This document shows, one piece after another, positions 8,240-11,643 of a DNA stretch of 11,643 nucleotides. The notes under the pieces were generated by a model that did not search any database, was not told the origin of the DNA, and was given only the letters and a program-made list of their open reading frames with translations. The position numbers and the translations under genes were made by a program. The stretch lies in contig JAMQCK010001133.1 in the NCBI GenBank assembly GCA_024196135.1, forward strand, positions 1 through 11,643, given 5' to 3'. How positions within the stretch are numbered: the stretch's first letter is position 1; every line of letters starts with the position of its first letter. This DNA comes from Pleurotus ostreatus/Saccharomyces cerevisiae fusant. Lineage: Eukaryota > Opisthokonta.

Positions 8240-9345
8240 TTGGGCGACCCGCGATCCGCCGGAGGCATGCACGGGGGTCCTAGCGCAATCAATGCGGAAT
8301 TCAAGGTATGTACTACATTGCATCGCTTGATCCTCTTGCTGACCCGACCGTCGGTTCTTAAAGACGCCGAGGTCCTGGTTCGCGAGCCTCAAGACGTCGC
8401 GGCGCTGTCACGCACTCCGCCTCGAGGCTCTCGGGGTCATTGAGGTGCGCACAACGCGTTTCTGATGATAATCCTCAATGACCTGCATTTGTCCTAGGGA
8501 ATCAATTACTTGGACTATGATCCGGCGAGTATGAGCGCTACCCGAACCGCCGGAGGCATGCGCGACCCCCTTCGGGTGATTCATGCGGAAGCGCTGGTAA
8601 ATAATTTCGTCGAAGAATCGCAAAAATCGCTGATCTGGCATGTCCACTGTCAGGTTCTGCCGGTGCTATAGGCACGGGTGGGCGCCTTCTCGGCGTTGCC
8701 GAAGACCTAACCCAGGTTCTCGGGGTCATTGAGGTGAGTAACAGCGATTCTGAATTGCGCTTATACCCCCAAACTCATGCGCAAGGGGGGATGCTTGCTA
8801 ATGCTCAAAACGGCGACTTCTCGCGATCCCCGAGCCGCCGGAGGCATACGTGGGGACCCTCGCGTGAGTGATGCGACTGCTGGTTGGTAGTTTTCTCGAC
8901 GTTTTGTGACACTCGCTGACTCCGCATGTCCACCATCAAGTTCTGGAGGTGCCGAAGGCGCCGTCCGAGAGGCCCGAGAGAGACTACGGCTTCCTCGGCG
9001 TCGTCCAGCGCCTGCGCCAGGTTTTCGGGGTCATGAAGGTGAGTATCATTGCGTCCTACCCATTTCCTTACACCCGAATTCGTGCGGCTTTGAGAAAGTG
9101 CTAATTGACGCGTTATTCAGCCATTTTGCGCGACCCCCGAGCCGCCGGAGGCATGCGCGGGGGCCCTCGCGTGAGTGGTGCGACAACAGCCAAAGTACTC
9201 CCGCCACCTCACGTCCGAATCGTCGCTGACTTCGTTCTCTCGTAGCGGCTGTTCGCGGGGGAAGAGCGCGTGCCGCTCGCAGCCGCGAAGCGGCGCGAGT
9301 GCAGGGATGCCTGGTCGAGGGGATATGTATTACACGAGGGACACG
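8240..9345 (+). repeat. four-copy tandem repeat of about 290-305 bases with exon/intron-like structure
   Basis: Block A has the core CCGCCGGAGGCAT at 8256, 8547, 8835 and 9142. Block B ends in TCGGGGTCAT followed by a donor-like GTGCGC or GTGAGT at 8445, 8734 and 9039. The fourth B block is strongly diverged but has a GTAGGC at 9345, the matching distance. A-to-B spacing is 189, 187, 204 and 203 bases and B-to-next-A is 102, 101 and 103. The interval from B to A contains intron-like sequence, often with TGAC or CTAAT before an AG. Copies differ by many substitutions and small indels, so the duplications are not recent. It could be tandem exon duplication inside a gene, or a decayed array of gene fragments. 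Confidence 0.8.
8267..8671 (+). CDS. candidate spliced frame over repeat copies 1-2
   Basis: Exons 8267-8305, 8364-8444 and 8498-8671 join in phase through introns of 58 and 53 bases (GTATGT...AAAG with CTGAC; GTGCGC...CCTAG with TGAC) and end at TAG. This gives 97 residues if translation starts at the ATG in the repeat core; the frame also continues upstream to the acceptor at 8214. Peptide landmarks are TPRSWFASLKTSRRC, GVIE|GINYLDYDPASM and TRTAGGMRDPLRVIH. The motif AGGM[HR] appears in both duplicated A blocks. A 57-base in-frame segment (8597-8653) could itself be an intron, but splicing it leaves an immediate stop, so I kept it. Unknown family. The unspliced frame is open as well, which lowers confidence. 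Confidence 0.25.
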
Positions 9346-9514
9346 TAGGCGAGAGCACGCGGTGACTGACGAGTACGTCGGGTCGTTGCTGCCGTCCCGA
9401 ATGCGCCGACAAGACACGGCAAGTCGCGCGAGAGGCGACGCCAGCACGCGCGCGGATGAGAGAGATCATGACCTAACTGACCCTCGGCCGTACCGCATCC
9501 CGACGACGAAGTAG
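8941..9514 (+). CDS. candidate spliced frame over repeat copies 3-4, 5' incomplete
   Basis: Exons 8941-9038, 9121-9170, 9246-9326 and 9374-9514 stay in phase through GT-AG introns of 82, 75 and 47 bases and end at TAG. Landmarks in order: SGGAEGAVREARERLRLP, then LRDPRAAGGMRGGPR, then RLFAGEERVPLAAAKRRECR, then YVGSLLPSRMRRQDTASR. The first in-frame ATG is in the repeat core (9153), giving 79 residues; the frame is open upstream of it. The AAGGMRGG peptide matches SAGGMHGG from copy 1, in line with block duplication. Another frame of exon 8941-9038 (containing YGFLGVVQRLRQVFGVMK) is also open and resembles copy 2 (LLGVAEDLTQVLGVIE), so the correct frame is unsettled. It is very Arg-rich and has no known domain. 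Confidence 0.22.
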
Positions 9515-9533
9515 ATGCCGCGTGAAGAGGTAC

Positions 9534-10063
9534 ATGAAGAGGTGAGCCGCGTCCGCAGGCCGTCGTCTTGATGTACAATGTCGTGACTGACCTCTTGCCC
9601 GTAGGTTCGACGCTTTGTCTGCCCACCCCCCTTCACGCCGCGCCCCCGCACGACCCCAGGAGAGGGGAGATCATGCCGGTACATCGCAAGGTACGTGTCT
9701 GACCCTAATCTCGATTCCTCGCGGCTGACGTGCACGAGTAGGATTCCCATCTGTATCTATAATGCCTCAAGGTACGCCCTGCCCGCCTCTTGCTTCGTTG
9801 ACAACGGGCTCACATGAGCTCAAAAGTCCCTCTCATGCCGCGTTCGTCGCCGTCGAGACGCTCTCGATACCTTACAACTCGGACAACAACAGAACACCGT
9901 TGAAACAACACGAGGAAGACAACAACTCGACCTCCGAGCGAATAGTCTCGGTACGATCCCCACCCTTATGCGCCTCCTCGACGCTCACCCACCCTTAGAA
10001 CGCCTCATCGCCGCACTCCACGCCACTCGACGAACGGCTGCGAGCGAAGAGGCAACCGCCTAA
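9534..10063 (+). CDS. candidate four-exon small protein, unknown function
   Basis: Exons 9534-9541, 9605-9690, 9742-9771 and 9819-10063 join into 122 residues. Introns are 63, 51 and 47 bases, with strong donors GTGAGC, GTACGT and GTACGC, acceptors GTAG, GTAG and GAG, and TGAC branch sites. The N-terminal half is basic and Pro-rich (MKRFDALSAHPPSRR). The C-terminal half looks helical (TIPTLMRLLDAHPPLERLIA, then ALHATRR) and ends at TAA. A competing model uses acceptor 9826 and an extra intron 9951-9998, giving a different C terminus that ends at TGA 10125-10127; both are open. The borders of the first two introns are the firmest part. No family is recognised, and it may be the 3' end of a longer gene. 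Confidence 0.3.
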
Positions 10064-10141
10064 CCTTCGACCAACTACCCTCCCCCATCACCCAACGCCT
10101 CGACCCGGCGAATCCACAGCAGGATGACGCATCCTGCATGA

Positions 10142-10467
10142 CGAGGCAGCTACGACGACGCGCAGTATCACACGAGAAGCAGGTTCTTCGATGCTAGCTC
10201 GCGAGGGAAGGGCGAGGAGGCGGGAAGACACGCTTTCCCCTTCACGAAAGGTATGTATATTCCCTCAACTACCTTATCCACAGCGTGGTAGAGGTACTGA
10301 TCGGAGTCTTAGGTACTGTACATGCGTTGCTACGTCGACGAGGATGGCTTGGCTTCGAAGGGGGTGGGATGAGCGGATTCCCCGCCCTCGTAACTCGGTG
10401 GATGCGTGTACTACAGCCAAGAGCGCTGGTATTCAATATCTATAGGATACCTATAGGATACATTTGA
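10142..10467 (+). CDS. candidate two-exon 3' gene end, 5' incomplete
   Basis: A frame open from 10142 to a good donor (GTATGT, 10251) joins in phase across a 62-base intron (CTGAT branch, TTAG acceptor at 10312) to exon 10313-10467, ending at TGA. The peptide runs SYDDAQYHTRSRFFDASS, then GTVHALLRRRGWLGFEGG, then RVLQPRALVFNIYRIPIGYI. No ATG is in the first exon, so a start lies upstream or at an internal ATG (10367). An alternative 39-residue frame uses the ATG at 10191 with the same intron. The last codons are made from the 11-base repeat. The intron is credible; the reading frame is not certain. Confidence 0.25.
10440..10461. repeat. 11-base tandem repeat CTATAGGATAC, two copies
   Basis: Two perfect copies side by side; the junction makes the palindrome CCTATAGG. 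It lies at the very end of the last candidate frame of the plus-strand zone. It is an AT-rich island in a GC-rich region, so it may belong to the 3' processing region instead of coding sequence. Confidence 0.85.
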
Positions 10468-11062
10468 ACTACTCACGCTGCCAGCGCGCGCCCCAGGCAC
10501 TTGGGCAGGTGTCGGGATGGGGGGTGGGATAAGACGACCTCCCCGTGCGACGACGGCGGCCGCCCTACCCTCCCCATCGCGTACATACCTTCTAATCATC
10601 GCCCCCTGCCCTCCCTCCATCGCCCAGACGCCTCCCATCCTCGCCCCGAGACCTTCTCCACCCTCCCCCTCCCCTTTGTCGACTGCCGCTCCCCCCTTCA
10701 GAGCGCACCCCACCCCCTTCGCGATGTGCCCCACCCCCTCGCACTGACCTTCCCCATCACTGAGCCCCTCGCCCTCGTCGCTCGCTACAAGCCCTGCTTC
10801 GCACCCCCCATCTCCTCGCCCCCCGCTCGTCGCAGCCTCACTGACGACGTCGCAGGTAACGAGCCGGCGCTAGCCGCGTCGCTTTTGGTGCTCCCCGCGC
10901 CGCACCGTCTGCCGACGCGAAGGGGGGTGGGATGCTCGCCCGAGCGCGTCAAGGGAGAGGGGGAGGGGCCACGCTCGCGAGTCGCACGAGACGGCGCCGT
11001 CATCGCCGTCGTCGTCGGGTCAGACCCCCCTCTTCCCATGCGAGAGGCGACGGGGGAGGGCT

Positions 11063-11137
11063 GTCTCGTCGCCGTGCGATGGTCCTTGTTTCGTCGCCAT
11101 GCGATGGACCTCGTCTCGTTGCCATGCGATGGACCTC
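11063..11137. repeat. three-copy 25-base minisatellite
   Basis: Three exact-length units at 11063-11087, 11088-11112 and 11113-11137 share GTYTCGTYGCCRTGCGATGG. The centre CCATGCGATGG has inverted ends (CCAT and ATGG). Unit length is not a multiple of three, so it shifts frame with every copy and argues against coding here. Confidence 0.9.
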
Positions 11138-11404
11138 GAGCGAAGGGGGTTGCCGATGCGCGTAGGTGGTGGGGGGATGAAGGCGGGATGGCGATGGTCG
11201 CGTCGATACGAAAGGCGAGCGAGGGGGGACTCTCGTCGGCAAAAGGCGGGCGGCGTCCTCGGCACGAGGGGGACGGCGAAGGCGAGGTAGCGCGACTGCG
11301 CAACCGTGGGAGGCGCATCGCCGCTCGCCGATACACGGTCGGAGACGACCATCGAGCGCGGGGGCAACGGCCCCTTTCTCTGTCTCCTCCCCCTCCTCAC
11401 CCCT

Positions 11405-11464
11405 TCTCTCGTCCCCCCTCCCCTGCTCTCGTCCCCCCTCCCCTGCTCTCGTCCCCCCCTCCCT
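11405..11464. repeat. 20-base C-rich minisatellite, three copies
   Basis: Unit GCTCTCGTCCCCCCTCCCCT; the first copy is partial and the third has one shifted C. The minus strand is G-run-rich. Confidence 0.85.
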
Positions 11465-11515
11465 CCCCTTCCTCCTTTGCTCTCCCTCGCCCCTTCTCTC
11501 GTTCCCCCTCCTTTG

Positions 11516-11609
11516 CTCCCCCACCTCCCCTTTCCTTCCCTCCCCCACCTCCCCTTCCTTCGCTCCCCCACCTCCCCTTCCTTCGCTCCCCCACCTCCCC
11601 TTCCTTCGC
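11516..11609. repeat. 23-24-base C-rich minisatellite, four copies
   Basis: The CACCTCCCC core recurs at 11522, 11546, 11569 and 11592 (spacing 24, 23, 23), joined by TTCCTTCGCTCCC. The complementary strand has repeated GGGGA and GGGGG runs that could form G-quadruplexes. It runs to the window edge region and may continue beyond. Confidence 0.88.
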
Positions 11610-11643
11610 TTCCACTCACTGCCCCTCCTCGCCTCCCCCCTTC

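Larger units (their letters stand above)
10468..11643. other. strand-asymmetric low-complexity region without a supported gene
   Basis: About 10540-10840 is C-rich on the plus strand, about 10860-11340 is G/A-rich, and 11360-11643 is almost pure pyrimidine. Open frames up to 199 codons exist on the minus strand, but they translate low-complexity Gly/Arg/Glu or Arg/Pro/Ser sequence and overlap in all three frames, so I do not call them. The region holds three minisatellites. The last pyrimidine tract could be the promoter CT tract of a gene beyond the window, but no TATA box is seen. Confidence 0.45.

Noticed and set aside
10785..11619. Long minus-strand frames of 182-199 codons
   Set aside because: They overlap in all frames, translate minisatellite and low-complexity sequence, and the 25-base repeat shifts frame in each copy.

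Overview
The window looks like a GC-rich basidiomycete (probably Agaricomycete) nuclear genome segment. Three things point there: introns with GT-AG borders and CTGAC/CTAAC-type branch sites 10-20 bases before the acceptor, many of them 47-80 bases long; a CT-rich core promoter with a TATA box; and one clear gene of a seven-transmembrane family that I know only from mushroom-forming fungi (WRAWV-W motif, C-terminal IPTLVIIAVALQRS-type last helix). I see no rRNA, no intact tRNA, no transposase or reverse transcriptase, and no CRISPR.

Layout. 1-759 is gene-poor. 760-3156 (minus strand) is the one gene I can model fully: seven exons, six introns, coding phase kept at every junction, 524 residues. 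It is a polytopic membrane protein with a long Ser/Glu-rich C-terminal tail and unknown function. Its leader carries a start-stop ATGTAG two bases before the main ATG. Its 245-base intron holds a four-copy 20-base repeat. 3165-6754 has only weak, unrecognised open frames (4035-4712 plus, 4905-5321 minus, 5723-5999 minus), small repeats and isolated tRNA B-box-like motifs.

6755-10467 is an intron-dense zone on the plus strand. A TATA box (7169) followed by a CT-rich tract is the likely promoter. Several chains of short exons with canonical borders can be traced (6755-7993, 8267-8671, 8941-9514, 9534-10063, 10142-10467), none of a family I recognise. Stops are rare in this GC-rich DNA and often two or three frames are open together, so these models are tentative and could be parts of one gene, several orphan genes, or decayed sequence. 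Its most striking feature is a four-copy tandem repeat of about 290-305 bases (8240-9345) in which each copy has two exon-like blocks and splice-like signals at fixed spacing.

10468-11643 is strongly strand-asymmetric low-complexity DNA with three minisatellites, C-rich on the plus strand and G-rich on the minus strand. I see no gene in it.

No pathway links the genes. The membrane gene is transcribed divergently from the plus-strand zone.
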